Assembly: GCF_012396235.1 (NCBI RefSeq)
Contig: NZ_JAAXPA010000033.1
Location: 41,753-105,752, forward strand
Reading direction: 5' to 3'
Length of the DNA: 64,000 nt
Source: Rhodococcus opacus
Lineage (GTDB): Bacteria > Actinomycetota > Actinomycetes > Mycobacteriales > Mycobacteriaceae
Shown here: one piece after another, positions 1-7,476 of the stretch
Numbering within the stretch: position 1 is the first letter of the stretch
Layout of the letters: each line of letters begins with the position of its first letter
Program-made: the position numbers and the translations under genes
The notes under the pieces: generated by a model
Database searches by the model: none
Told to the model about the DNA's origin: nothing
The model's input: the letters and a program-made list of their open reading frames with translations, nothing else

Positions 1-1
1 C

Positions 2-160
2 GAGGCGATCGTCGCCGCCGTCACTCTCGCCGCGCCGGGCGACGTCGTGGTGGTCGCAGGCCGTGGGCACGATCGGGTTCAGGCGTACGGACCGCGCCGG
101 CGTGTGTTCGACGACCGGATTGCGCTCCACGAGGCACTCCTCCGGCTCGTCGCAGGCTAG
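2..160 (+). CDS. Mur ligase family protein, C-terminal fragment (5' end outside window)
   Basis: Only the last 52 codons are present, read in frame from base 2 to TAG at 158-160. The fragment has VVVAGRGHD followed by FDDRIALHEAL, the ending typical of MurE-type ligases (GKGHE...Q..G...FDDRE). Those ATP-dependent enzymes add an amino acid to UDP-MurNAc peptides in the cytoplasm; the conserved Arg-Gly-His and FDDR segments belong to the C-terminal domain. True MurE and the MurE-like amide ligases cannot be separated from this piece. The stop codon overlaps that of the convergent sulfotransferase gene by 2 bases. Confidence 0.7.
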   Translation, partial: EAIVAAVTLAAPGDVVVVAGRGHDRVQAYGPRRRVFDDRIALHEALLRLVAG

Positions 161-849
161 GCCGGCAGCGTCTCGTGCCGGGCGAGTTCGGCGAGAATCC
201 GCGCGACGAAATCGTCGAAACCGATGTCGATGTGGTCGAGTCCCTCGGCCTCGAACCAGTTGCGCCACTGCGCATCTTGATCGCGCAGAATGCGGACGAG
301 GTGCGCGATGCCGCCCGCGTGGTATTCGGCGCCGTCGTGCGGGGCGGGCGGCGTGGCGTCGTCGCGCCACACCTGAGTCTGCACCGCCCGCCACATCGAC
401 ACCGCCTGCGCGACGACGTCACGCCGGTAGACATGGATGAAGGCGAGGTCGCGGCCCAGGATGTCGTCGAGGGCGGACCGCAGGTCGTCGCCGGACCGGT
501 CCGTAAGTCCGGCGGCGCGGTCGAGGACGAGCGGCACCTGATTCCACATCAGCTTTCCGCCCCACACCCCGTTGGGCGTGCGACCGAGGCTGAGCAGTTG
601 ATCGCGCCACTGCTCCGCGGTGCGGGTGTCGGCGGTCCCCGGTTCGAGCGGGGCGAGCAGTGCGAGCACCGTCTCGTCGGTGACGCCCTCGAACCACTGC
701 CGCGGCTGCGGTGATCGATTGGTGGACGGCAGGTACTGGAAGAACTCCTCGGGGTTGCCGGCCACGGTCGTGGCGCGAAGGGATTCGACGAGCAGAGTGC
801 TGCCGCTGCGCTGTGACGCGCACACGAGATATGGGCGTGGCTCCGACAT
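157..849 (-). CDS. Stf0-family sulfotransferase (trehalose 2-sulfotransferase-like), short C-terminus
   Basis: The protein has 230 residues from ATG 849 (MSEPRPYLVCASQRSGSTLL). The ASQRSGSTLLVESL segment is the 5'-phosphosulfate-binding loop of PAPS-dependent sulfotransferases. NPEEFFQYLPSTN, RTPNGVWGGKLMWNQ and VVAQAVSMWRAVQTQVW match the mycobacterial Stf0 family closely. Stf0 moves sulfate from PAPS to the 2-position of trehalose, the first step towards sulfolipids. Mycobacterial Stf0 is about 267 residues, and this one stops near the IDIGFDDF segment, so roughly 35 C-terminal residues are missing. The coding region ends by running into the Mur ligase stop on the other strand. The substrate is inferred from the family only. 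An upstream in-frame ATG at 918 is less likely because it adds 23 unrelated residues. Confidence 0.8.
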   Translation of the reverse strand: MSEPRPYLVCASQRSGSTLLVESLRATTVAGNPEEFFQYLPSTNRSPQPRQWFEGVTDETVLALLAPLEPGTADTRTAEQWRDQLLSLGRTPNGVWGGKLMWNQVPLVLDRAAGLTDRSGDDLRSALDDILGRDLAFIHVYRRDVVAQAVSMWRAVQTQVWRDDATPPAPHDGAEYHAGGIAHLVRILRDQDAQWRNWFEAEGLDHIDIGFDDFVARILAELARHETLPA

Positions 850-1097
850 GCCGGAAACTATAAACGCGAAATTCGGTGCCGAAATCTGGAGGAAATCGAA
901 TTGGTGTGATTGCAGCACTTGGCATTTTCTGCTGCGTGGGAGTGTCCGATATCAGCGCCGTGATGTTCTGTATGTCAGCAGGTCAGGGCAGTGTTCTGGA
1001 CAGGAATTCGGGTCGCGCCCCGCCGGGGAAATGGCGCCGCGAAGCGTGAATATGAATCAGGATGATCGAAAAGGGGAGAAACGGATCCTGCCGGTGT
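850..1097. other. Intergenic region, no gene seen
   Basis: These 248 bases lie between the start of the Stf0-type gene and the end of the universal stress protein gene, both read leftward. They are visibly less GC-rich than the coding sequence (runs such as aaactataaacgcgaaat). They probably hold the sulfotransferase promoter and the 3' end of the usp transcript. I see no strong hairpin or conserved motif. Confidence 0.4.
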
Positions 1098-1958
1098 TCA
1101 GCCTTTTCGGCAGATGAGCACCGGGCACCGGGCGTGGTGGATGAGGCTCTGGCTCGTCGAGCCCACGATCGACGCGGTGAACGGATTTCGCCCGTGACTG
1201 CCGACCGCGATCAACTGTGCACCGAACGAGTACTCGAGGAGTACCTTCATCGGCCCACCACGCTCGAGGCAGCGCGTGACCTCGACATCGGGATAGTTCT
1301 CGCGCCACCCGGCGAGGCTCTCGGCGAGCCACGCCTCCTCGTGCTGGACCAGATCGGACCAGTCGGTGAAGCGTCTTTCCTCCGAGTACCACGCACCGAG
1401 GGTGGAGTGCTCGGCCCAGGTGTGCACCGCGACGAGGGGAGCGCCGAAGAACGCCGCGAACTCGAACGCGTGGGCCACTGCCAGGTCGCTCAGTTCGCTG
1501 CCGTCCACCCCCACCACGACGGGCCGGGTTTCGCTGACCTCGTGGCCTTGGATGCCGCGCCAGACGACGACCGGGCATTCGGCTCGATTCGACACCCGCA
1601 CGACATCGGAACCGGCAACCACCGATTTCATCTCGCTCGTGGCCGCGGGTCCGAGAACCAGCATCCGGGCCGTCTTGGACAATTCCACCAACGCGTGGGC
1701 GGGCGGGCCGGGGTGGGTACTGCGCTCCACGTCCAGGTCCCGCTGCCCGTCCAGGACGGTGCGCTCGGCGGCGTCGAGGAACTCGTCCCCTTCGGGGTGA
1801 CCGTCCGCGGAATTCGGATGCTTGGGTAACACGTGGACGAGGCGCAGCGGCTCCTCGAAGCGCCTCGCCGCGGATGCCGCCCACGCCGCCGCCTCCAGCG
1901 CGCCGTCCGATCCGTCGATGCCTGCCACGATGCCGCGTCGAATCCGTGCTGTGCTCAT
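1098..1958 (-). CDS. Universal stress protein, two tandem UspA domains
   Basis: The protein has 286 residues and starts at ATG 1958, with GGAGGTGAGGAG just upstream as ribosome binding site. Two UspA folds follow each other. The first begins GIVAGIDGSDGALEAAAWAA and the second VVVGVDGSELSDLAVAHAFEFA; the latter ends with AVGSHGRNPFTASIVGSTSQSLIHHARCPVLI, the G-x2-G-x9-GS ATP-binding signature. Tandem Usp proteins of this length are common in mycobacteria and rhodococci, where several respond to hypoxia or stationary phase. The open frame continues far upstream, but without a family match or a ribosome binding site. It appears monocistronic. The exact role is unknown. Confidence 0.9.
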   Translation of the reverse strand: MSTARIRRGIVAGIDGSDGALEAAAWAASAARRFEEPLRLVHVLPKHPNSADGHPEGDEFLDAAERTVLDGQRDLDVERSTHPGPPAHALVELSKTARMLVLGPAATSEMKSVVAGSDVVRVSNRAECPVVVWRGIQGHEVSETRPVVVGVDGSELSDLAVAHAFEFAAFFGAPLVAVHTWAEHSTLGAWYSEERRFTDWSDLVQHEEAWLAESLAGWRENYPDVEVTRCLERGGPMKVLLEYSFGAQLIAVGSHGRNPFTASIVGSTSQSLIHHARCPVLICRKG

Positions 1959-2108
1959 GGGGCTGCTCCTCACCTCCATTCCAGTTTGGTCCAGGACGGC
2001 GTCGACGCGCCAGAGGCAAATCGGTCGGTAGCCGATCCCGGCACGATGTGCGAGGGATACTCGAGTGACGGCGAGCGACGACAGCCAGAAGGGGAGCGAC
2101 GGTCCACC

Positions 2109-2510
2109 ATGAAGAAGCGGACGAGCGGCTCGGACGAGGGAGGCGGAGGCGACTCTCCCTCGCAGTTGATAGATGCGCGCATCGAGGAGCTGGGTGACTG
2201 GCGGGGCGAGACGCTCGCCCGGATCCGCGCCCTCGTCACGAAGGCCGACCCCGACATCGTCGAGGAGTGGAAGTGGAGAGGAGTTCCGGTGTGGTCGCAC
2301 GCCGGAATGATCTGCACCGGTGAGACGTACAAGAATGCGGTGAAGGTGACGTTCGCCAAGGGTGCTTCGCTGGACGACCCGTCCGGACTCTTCAACTCCA
2401 GCCTCGAAGGCAACACCCGGCGTGCCATCGATTTCCACGAGGGCGACACGATCGACGAGGAGGCGTTCCAGGCCCTCGTCCACGCCGCCGTGGCACTGAA
2501 CACCTCCTAA
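2109..2510 (+). CDS. DUF1801 domain protein
   Basis: The protein has 133 residues from ATG 2109, preceded by GGGGAG. The central part, with EEWKWRGVPVWSHAGMICTGETYKNAVKVTFAKGASL, matches the DUF1801 (YdhG-like) fold: a small alpha/beta domain with conserved W-x-G-x-P and lysine-containing strands. The first 18 residues are charged and Gly-rich, so probably disordered. No biochemical role is established for the family. It is transcribed towards sigL but separated from it by a SigL-type promoter, so it is likely an independent unit. Confidence 0.8.
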   Translation: MKKRTSGSDEGGGGDSPSQLIDARIEELGDWRGETLARIRALVTKADPDIVEEWKWRGVPVWSHAGMICTGETYKNAVKVTFAKGASLDDPSGLFNSSLEGNTRRAIDFHEGDTIDEEAFQALVHAAVALNTS

Positions 2511-2580
2511 TCTACGGGCCAAGGGTTTTCGGCCGCTGCGATCCGGCTCACCTGGGGTTTCCCTGTGTTTCGGTGGGCGG

Positions 2581-2608
2581 TGAACCGGAGGCGCGGTTGA
2601 ACCGTGTG
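2581..2608 (+). promoter_or_regulatory. SigL-type promoter of sigL-rslA
   Basis: TGAACC (2581-2586) and CGTGTG (2603-2608) are separated by exactly 16 bases. This matches the SigL promoter consensus reported for M. tuberculosis (TGAACC, 16-18 bases, CGTgt). It lies 22 bases before the sigL ATG, as expected for an autoregulated ECF sigma factor. The same element is found at 3995-4022. Confidence 0.8.
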
Positions 2609-2630
2609 TACTGCTGGGAGGTGGTGACCG

Positions 2631-3137
2631 ATGCCGGATGCCCAGACCGAGCTGATGCACGCCCTGTACGAGGAGCATGCCCCCGCAGTGTGGCGATATG
2701 CCCTGCGGCTGACCGGCGACCGCGCCCGCGCCGAGGACATCGTGCAGGAGGTACTGCTGCGAGCCTGGAAGCATCCGAACGTGCTCGACCAGTCGGAGTC
2801 GTCGGCTCGGGCGTGGTTGTTCACGGTCGCCCGCAACCTCGTGTTCGACGAGCACCGCAGCGCCCGCTCCCAGCGTGAGATCGGGATGAGCTCCACACCC
2901 GAACGCGCTGCCCCGGACAGCTCGGACGGCGCTCTCGACGCCTGGATGATGGGTGATGCGCTGGCCCGGCTCAGCCCCGACCATCGTGCGGTCCTCGTGC
3001 TCGGCTACTACCGGGGAATGTCGACCAACCAGATCGCCGACGAACTCGGAATACCGGAGGGAACGGTGAAATCCCGCATGCATTACGGCTTGCGGGCCCT
3101 TCGATTGGCTCTGCAGGAAATGGGGGTGACCCGATGA
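2631..3137 (+). CDS. sigL: ECF RNA polymerase sigma factor, SigL-like
   Basis: The protein has 168 residues from ATG 2631, with GGGAGGTGGTGACC as ribosome binding site. Region 2 holds ALRLTGDRARAEDIVQEVLLRAWKHP (about residues 24-49) and ARAWLFTVARNLVFDEHR. Region 4 holds LSPDHRAVLVLGYYRGMSTNQIADELGIPEGTVKSRMHYGLRAL, a helix-turn-helix for the -35 element. Assignment to SigL rather than SigK rests on the partner gene, a close RslA match, and on the SigL-consensus promoter upstream. In mycobacteria SigL controls polyketide synthase and thiol-disulfide genes. It overlaps rslA by ATGA, so the sigma and anti-sigma factors are translationally coupled. Confidence 0.88.
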   Translation: MPDAQTELMHALYEEHAPAVWRYALRLTGDRARAEDIVQEVLLRAWKHPNVLDQSESSARAWLFTVARNLVFDEHRSARSQREIGMSSTPERAAPDSSDGALDAWMMGDALARLSPDHRAVLVLGYYRGMSTNQIADELGIPEGTVKSRMHYGLRALRLALQEMGVTR

Positions 3138-3892
3138 CGTTCGACGACTTCGAGTCGCACGAGGATCCCTACGTCCGCTGGGACGCCGCATACGTGCTCG
3201 GCGCGATGTCCCCGAGCGATCGGCGCGAATACGAGGCCCACCTCGCCCACTGCGCACAGTGCTCGCAGGCCGTGTCCGAACTGGCGGGCATGCCCGGGTT
3301 GCTGGCCCTGATCACACCGGACGAGGCGTTCGGCACGTTGCCCGGGAACGCTGCGCCCGAGGACGAGGAGTCGCCCGCACCGCGTGTGCTGACCCAGTTG
3401 GTGGGCACGGTGCAGCGGAGCAGACGCTACCGGCGAGCGGCGACGGCCCTCGCAGCGGCGGCCGCCGTGGTCGCCGTCGCCGTCCCCGTCGGGGTGCTGG
3501 TGACGCAGGACCACCCACCGGCCGCCCCGGTGACGGCCATGCCCGTCCCGGACCGCGCGAACACCACCGAGACGGTGTTCACGCCCGTGGTCCCGACGAC
3601 GATCACCGCGAGCGCATCCGTCGCGTCGACGTCCTGGGGCACGGTCATCTTCGTCGAGTGCTCCTACGAGGACACGTGGCCCGGCGACGGTCGCTACGGC
3701 GCCGACACCGAGGGGTACGCGCTGACCGTCACCGACCGCTCCGGAGTGGTCACCACACTGGCCACCTGGACCGGTGAGGCCGGCAGGACGGTGCGGCCCA
3801 CAGCCACCACCAGCCTGCCCGTCGACGCGATCGCGAGCATCGACGTCCGATCCGACGACGACCATCAGGTATTGCTGACCACGGCGTTGTGA
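3134..3892 (+). CDS. rslA: Zinc-binding anti-sigma factor, RslA-like membrane protein
   Basis: The protein has 252 residues and starts in the ATGA overlap with sigL. The N-terminal cytoplasmic domain has WDAAYVLGAMSPSDRREYEAHL and the zinc motif H36-x3-C40-x2-C43 of ZAS anti-sigma factors. One membrane segment follows an RSRRYRR stretch (about residues 98-120), then an extracytoplasmic domain with SWGTVIFVECSY and LATWTGEAGRTVRP. Order and motifs match mycobacterial RslA, which holds SigL inactive until zinc is lost on oxidation. The C-terminal domain has the DxxGxxTxLATW pattern of RskA/RslA proteins. It probably links SigL release to redox or envelope signals. Confidence 0.88.
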   Translation: MTFDDFESHEDPYVRWDAAYVLGAMSPSDRREYEAHLAHCAQCSQAVSELAGMPGLLALITPDEAFGTLPGNAAPEDEESPAPRVLTQLVGTVQRSRRYRRAATALAAAAAVVAVAVPVGVLVTQDHPPAAPVTAMPVPDRANTTETVFTPVVPTTITASASVASTSWGTVIFVECSYEDTWPGDGRYGADTEGYALTVTDRSGVVTTLATWTGEAGRTVRPTATTSLPVDAIASIDVRSDDDHQVLLTTAL

Positions 3893-3967
3893 GCGGGCCG
3901 CCAGGGAGCCGGGTCGGTTTTCATACCTCCTGCTCGCTCCACCGCCGTGTTTCGTTCATCACGAACG

Positions 3968-3979
3968 TTTTCCGGAAAA
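3968..3979. promoter_or_regulatory. 12-bp perfect palindrome upstream of the SigL-type promoter
   Basis: TTTTCCGGAAAA is perfectly self-complementary and lies 15 bases before the -35 element of the next promoter. Just before it is a short inverted repeat, CGTTC-ATCAC-GAACG (3953-3967). The site could be an operator for a second regulator of the cluster or the weak transcription end of rslA. Nothing else was recognised in the 188-base gap 3893-4080 apart from the promoter. Confidence 0.35.
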
Positions 3980-3994
3980 ATGTTCTGCCACCGG

Positions 3995-4022
3995 TGAACC
4001 CGACCGGTTCGTGGTTCGTGTG
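3995..4022 (+). promoter_or_regulatory. SigL-type promoter of the ThDP/KAS III-like cluster
   Basis: TGAACC (3995-4000), 16 bases, then CGTGTG (4017-4022), followed by TA. Sequence and spacing are identical to the element before sigL (2581-2608). The first gene of the cluster starts 59 bases downstream, leaving a 5' leader of about 50 bases. SigL control is inferred from the motif and from linkage to sigL-rslA. Confidence 0.78.
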
Positions 4023-4080
4023 TACATCCAGTGGGTGACCGCAGGTCGCCCCGTCCGATCCACGACACGGGGGTCTGCCG

Positions 4081-5793
4081 ATGAATCTCACGGATCACGA
4101 GCCACGGAAAACTTGTCGCACCGTGCGCGTCGCCGACTACATCGTCGCGGTGCTGGCCGCGGAGGGGGTCGAGCACGTCTTCGGTGTGGGAGGCGCGAAC
4201 ATCGAGGACCTGTACGACGCGCTGCATCGCTCCCGCGACGTCGAGGGCGTCGTCGCCAAACACGAGTTCTCGGCGACGACGATGGCCGACGGGTATGCCC
4301 GGACCTCGAACCGGATCGGGGTGGTCGCGGCGACGTCGGGCGGGGGCGCGCTCAATGTGATCGCCGGGCTCGGTGAGGCATTCGCGTCCCGTATACCGCT
4401 TCTGGCGTTGGTCGGGCAACCGCCGACGACGCTCGAAGGGATGGGCGCATTCCAGGACACGAGTGGACTGGCGGGGTCGATCGATGCGACCCGGTTGTTC
4501 GGCGAGGTGTCCGTGTACTGTGCGCGTGTCGAGTCGCCGCTCGACCTCGAACGTCAGCTCGCCGAGGCGCTGGCCGCCGCGCGCCGCGGCGGACCGGCGG
4601 TTCTCCTGCTGCCGAAGGACATTCAGCAGGCGATCGGCGAGTTCCCGGAACCGCCTCGAACGGTCTCGACGGCACCCCGCACCACCACGACGGACGTCAC
4701 GCGGCTCGCCGAAGCCCTGCGCGACGACTACGGACGGATCACCGTCATCGCCGGCGACGAGGTCGCGCGAGCCGGCGCGCGAACGGAACTCGCGGAACTC
4801 GCGCACGTGCTCGGTGCCCGGGTCGCCGTCACGCCCGACGCGAGGGACGTGCTCGATCCCGGGGCGCCCGGGCGGCTCGGGGTCACCGGCGCGATGGGGA
4901 ATCCGGATGTGGTCGACGCACTACAGGCTTCCGATGTCTGCCTGCTCGTCGGCACGCGACTGCCGGTGATGGCACGGGGAGGTCTGGATGCCGTGCTCGA
5001 GAAGACGCTGGTGTACAGCGTCGGCTCGGCGAAGCCGTATCTGCAGGCCTGTCACGTGCCGACGCGGGATCTGCGGGCGACACTGCGTGGGCTCGTCACC
5101 GAAATCGGACCGGCGGCCTCGCGCGCGCCTGTCGCCCAGTGCGATCCGACCCCGATCGACGTGCCGTCGTCCGGCACGTCGGGCCTGCGCTACACGGACG
5201 CGGTGAAGGCGCTCTCCGCGGTGATGCCTGCGGGTGCCGACGTGTTCGCGGACGCCGGAAACACGGGTGCCGCTGTGGTGCATCACCTTCCGGTTACTGC
5301 CGGAGGCCGGTTCGTGGTGGCGCTGGGAATGGGCGGGATGGGCTACACGTTCGGCGCCGCGATCGGTTCGGCGTTCTCGCGCGGCCGACGCACGTTCGTG
5401 ATCGCCGGCGACGGTGCGTTCTACGCGCACGGGCTCGAGATCCACACGGCGGTCGAGTACGACGTGCCGGTGACGTTCGTCGTGTTCAACAACAACGCCC
5501 ACGCGATGTGCCTGACCCGCGAGCAGGTGTACTTCGAGGGCGCTTACACCTACAGCCGGTTTCGTCCCGCCCGCATTGCGGCGGGAGTCGGCGCACTGTT
5601 CCCCGGCTTGCCGTCCCACACGGTCGACACGCCCGTCGGCCTGGCCGACTCTCTCCGCGCCACGACCGACTCGGCGGGGCCCGCTGTCATCGAAGTCGCC
5701 TGCGACGCCGACGAGTTGCCGCCGTTCCTGCCGTTCCTGCCCGCCCGACAGCCGACCGAGAGATCCGAATCCCGAGAAGGAGTACGCCGATGA
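4081..5793 (+). CDS. Thiamine diphosphate-dependent enzyme, acetolactate synthase/decarboxylase type
   Basis: The protein has 570 residues from ATG 4081 after a GGGGG stretch. The N-terminal Pyr domain has VLAAEGVEHVFGVGGANIEDLYDAL and KHEFSATTMADGYAR, where Glu62 is the residue that activates the ThDP aminopyrimidine. The C-terminal PP domain has GDG at 443-445 and NN at 470-471, the 27-residue spaced ThDP/Mg2+ motif. Family members decarboxylate 2-oxo acids and pass the acyl carbanion to an acceptor. The FAD-type central domain of acetolactate synthase is only loosely conserved and no small subunit is adjacent, so this is probably not IlvB. Its stop overlaps the next gene by ATGA. The substrate is unknown; acyloin or aminoketone chemistry is a guess from the neighbours. 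Confidence 0.82.
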   Translation: MNLTDHEPRKTCRTVRVADYIVAVLAAEGVEHVFGVGGANIEDLYDALHRSRDVEGVVAKHEFSATTMADGYARTSNRIGVVAATSGGGALNVIAGLGEAFASRIPLLALVGQPPTTLEGMGAFQDTSGLAGSIDATRLFGEVSVYCARVESPLDLERQLAEALAAARRGGPAVLLLPKDIQQAIGEFPEPPRTVSTAPRTTTTDVTRLAEALRDDYGRITVIAGDEVARAGARTELAELAHVLGARVAVTPDARDVLDPGAPGRLGVTGAMGNPDVVDALQASDVCLLVGTRLPVMARGGLDAVLEKTLVYSVGSAKPYLQACHVPTRDLRATLRGLVTEIGPAASRAPVAQCDPTPIDVPSSGTSGLRYTDAVKALSAVMPAGADVFADAGNTGAAVVHHLPVTAGGRFVVALGMGGMGYTFGAAIGSAFSRGRRTFVIAGDGAFYAHGLEIHTAVEYDVPVTFVVFNNNAHAMCLTREQVYFEGAYTYSRFRPARIAAGVGALFPGLPSHTVDTPVGLADSLRATTDSAGPAVIEVACDADELPPFLPFLPARQPTERSESREGVRR

Positions 5794-6449
5794 CCGCCCG
5801 AGAGATTGCCCCGCTGCCCGACCTTCCCGCCGACCTGCCCGGCCTCGTCCGAATCGAGACCTCCGACCGTCAGGCGACGACACCGATCATCATGGACATG
5901 CTGAGGTCGGTGTATCCGCACGACCAGGTGTTCGGAAAGTACTGCACTGTCAACGAATACATCGACTGCCCGCCGGACGAGGTGTTCCGCTACCTCTCCC
6001 ACACCCGCAGCCTCGAGGAATGGACGTACAGCCTCCGGGGATTCACCCCGGCCGGGGAACCCGGGCTGTGGCTCGCGTACGACCGCCTGGGCGACACCAC
6101 CGAGATCTACACGCGCACCGTGGCACACCCGGCCGCGATGACCGTCGACTATCACTGCGCCTGGGACCAGGGCAAACACCTGTGGATGGTGTATCTGATG
6201 CGGGTGGTGGACGCGCGCACGGTCCTGGACGTCGACGGATCCGTCGTGTTGTGGACCAACTGCCACCATCCGTTCTACGACGACAATCCCTACCCCGAGA
6301 CCGCCCCCGCGGACCGGGTTCCGTGGGTGGGCGACTTCTGGGACATGTTCGCCGCCGGACACCAACTGGAGATGAGCAATCTCAAGGCGATCTGCGAATA
6401 CCGGTGGGCGAACGACCTGCCCGTGACCCCGACCTGGATGAGTGAGTGA
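5790..6449 (+). CDS. SRPBCC-fold protein (polyketide cyclase/dehydrase-like)
   Basis: The protein has 219 residues from ATG 5790 in an ATGA overlap with the ThDP gene; AGAAGGAG at 5774-5781 is the ribosome binding site. The segment from YCTVNEYIDCPPDEVFRYLS onward is the usual start of a START/SRPBCC hydrophobic-pocket domain (V-x-aromatic-I-x-APx-EVF). It continues with SLEEWTYSLRGFTP and DQGKHLWMVYLMRVVD to an HPFYDDNPYP stretch. SRPBCC members bind lipophilic ligands, and some act as aromatases or cyclases on polyketides. No catalytic residue can be assigned. Position between a ThDP enzyme and a KAS III-like enzyme suggests it handles their product. Confidence 0.7.
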   Translation: MTAREIAPLPDLPADLPGLVRIETSDRQATTPIIMDMLRSVYPHDQVFGKYCTVNEYIDCPPDEVFRYLSHTRSLEEWTYSLRGFTPAGEPGLWLAYDRLGDTTEIYTRTVAHPAAMTVDYHCAWDQGKHLWMVYLMRVVDARTVLDVDGSVVLWTNCHHPFYDDNPYPETAPADRVPWVGDFWDMFAAGHQLEMSNLKAICEYRWANDLPVTPTWMSE

Positions 6450-6452
6450 GAC

Positions 6453-7475
6453 ATGGACACCGTCAGCCTGATCGACATTGCCGGCTACCTACCCGAGAAC
6501 CGGGTGGGAGCAGACTATTTCGCCCAGTTCGCCGCCTCCGACCGGCTCGCCGAGAACATCATGTTCCGGGCGCCGAAATTCCGCCACCACATCGCGAGCG
6601 ACGAGAACGCCGTCGACATGGCGGAACGTGCGATCGCCCCGCTGGTCGAGCGGAACGGCTCCGAACTCGTCGCCAACGTGGACATTCTCATCACCCACAC
6701 CCAGCTGCCCGACGTCCCGATCCTGGGCACCGGCGGAGAACTCGCGCGCCGGATGGGAATCACCCCGGACTGGGTGGTGGACCTGCACAACGGCGGCTGC
6801 GCGTCGTTCGTGTACATGATCAAACTGGCCCGTCAGATCATGCAGACCGGCGACGCGTCGACCGCCCTGATCGTGTCGGTGCAGAACAGCGCCGGCCAGA
6901 TCTTCACGCAATCGGACGTGCGCGCGCTGGCACAGTCGGCGGTGCCCGGTGACGGCGCGGGCGCATGCCTGCTGGTGAAGTCGGAGGCCGCGCCGGTGCT
7001 CGGGCTCGAGTGCCGGACCTACCCCGAGTTCGCCGGGGACATGACGGCCGCCGTCGATCCGCCCCGCAGGTACTGGGAGGCGGGCACCGGCCAACTGCAC
7101 ATCGGGTTCACCGAATCGAGGATCGCAAAGGTTTTCGCCCGCGGGAACCGGCTCGTCCCCGAGGTGGCGCTCGCGGTGTGCAAGCAGATCGGCATCACCC
7201 CGGACGCGATCGACACCCTGGTCACCAACCAGCCCAACCGGCTGTTCCTCCGCAACTGGCGGGACGCACTCGAGCTACCGGCGGAACGACACCCCGACAC
7301 GTTCGACGAATGCGGGAACCTGTTCGGCGCCGCGATCCCCGTCACCCTCGACATCGAGAACCGGGCAGGCCGCATCCCCAACGGTTCGCTGGTGATGATG
7401 TCCGCGTTCGCGCACGCGGGCGACTTCGCCGGGGCCGGGGCGATTCGATGGGGCGCCGCCCCGGCGGGGGTGTGA
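6453..7475 (+). CDS. KAS III-like condensing or acyl-transfer enzyme with altered triad
   Basis: The protein has 340 residues from ATG 6453, 3 bases after the SRPBCC gene. The thiolase fold of the FabH class is clear: LITHTQLPDVPILGTGGELARRMG, then the nucleophile in NGGCASF (Cys116), VPGDGAGACLLVKS, and a C-terminal FAHAGDFAGAGAIRW. The triad is unusual. Where FabH has His in HQAN, this protein has Asn259 (TNQPN), while the final Asn (Asn289, CGNLFGAAIP) is kept. Loss of the His that supports malonyl decarboxylation suggests acyl transfer, as in CerJ-like enzymes, or condensation without decarboxylation. The reaction is inferred, not known. Confidence 0.78.
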   Translation: MDTVSLIDIAGYLPENRVGADYFAQFAASDRLAENIMFRAPKFRHHIASDENAVDMAERAIAPLVERNGSELVANVDILITHTQLPDVPILGTGGELARRMGITPDWVVDLHNGGCASFVYMIKLARQIMQTGDASTALIVSVQNSAGQIFTQSDVRALAQSAVPGDGAGACLLVKSEAAPVLGLECRTYPEFAGDMTAAVDPPRRYWEAGTGQLHIGFTESRIAKVFARGNRLVPEVALAVCKQIGITPDAIDTLVTNQPNRLFLRNWRDALELPAERHPDTFDECGNLFGAAIPVTLDIENRAGRIPNGSLVMMSAFAHAGDFAGAGAIRWGAAPAGV

Positions 7476-7476
7476 G

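Noticed and set aside
1959..2108. DosR-like box before the universal stress protein gene
   Set aside because: A TGGACCAAACTGGA-like sequence is seen on the minus strand, but it departs from the DosR consensus at several fixed positions.
1959..3257. Long open frame on the minus strand extending the universal stress protein far upstream
   Set aside because: It has no family match and no ribosome binding site, and it runs antisense to the DUF1801 and sigL genes. It is a high-GC artefact; the start at 1958 is well supported.
4081..5793. IlvB assignment for the ThDP enzyme
   Set aside because: There is no small regulatory subunit nearby, and the gene context is SRPBCC, KAS III-like and aminotransferase, so branched-chain amino acid synthesis is unlikely.
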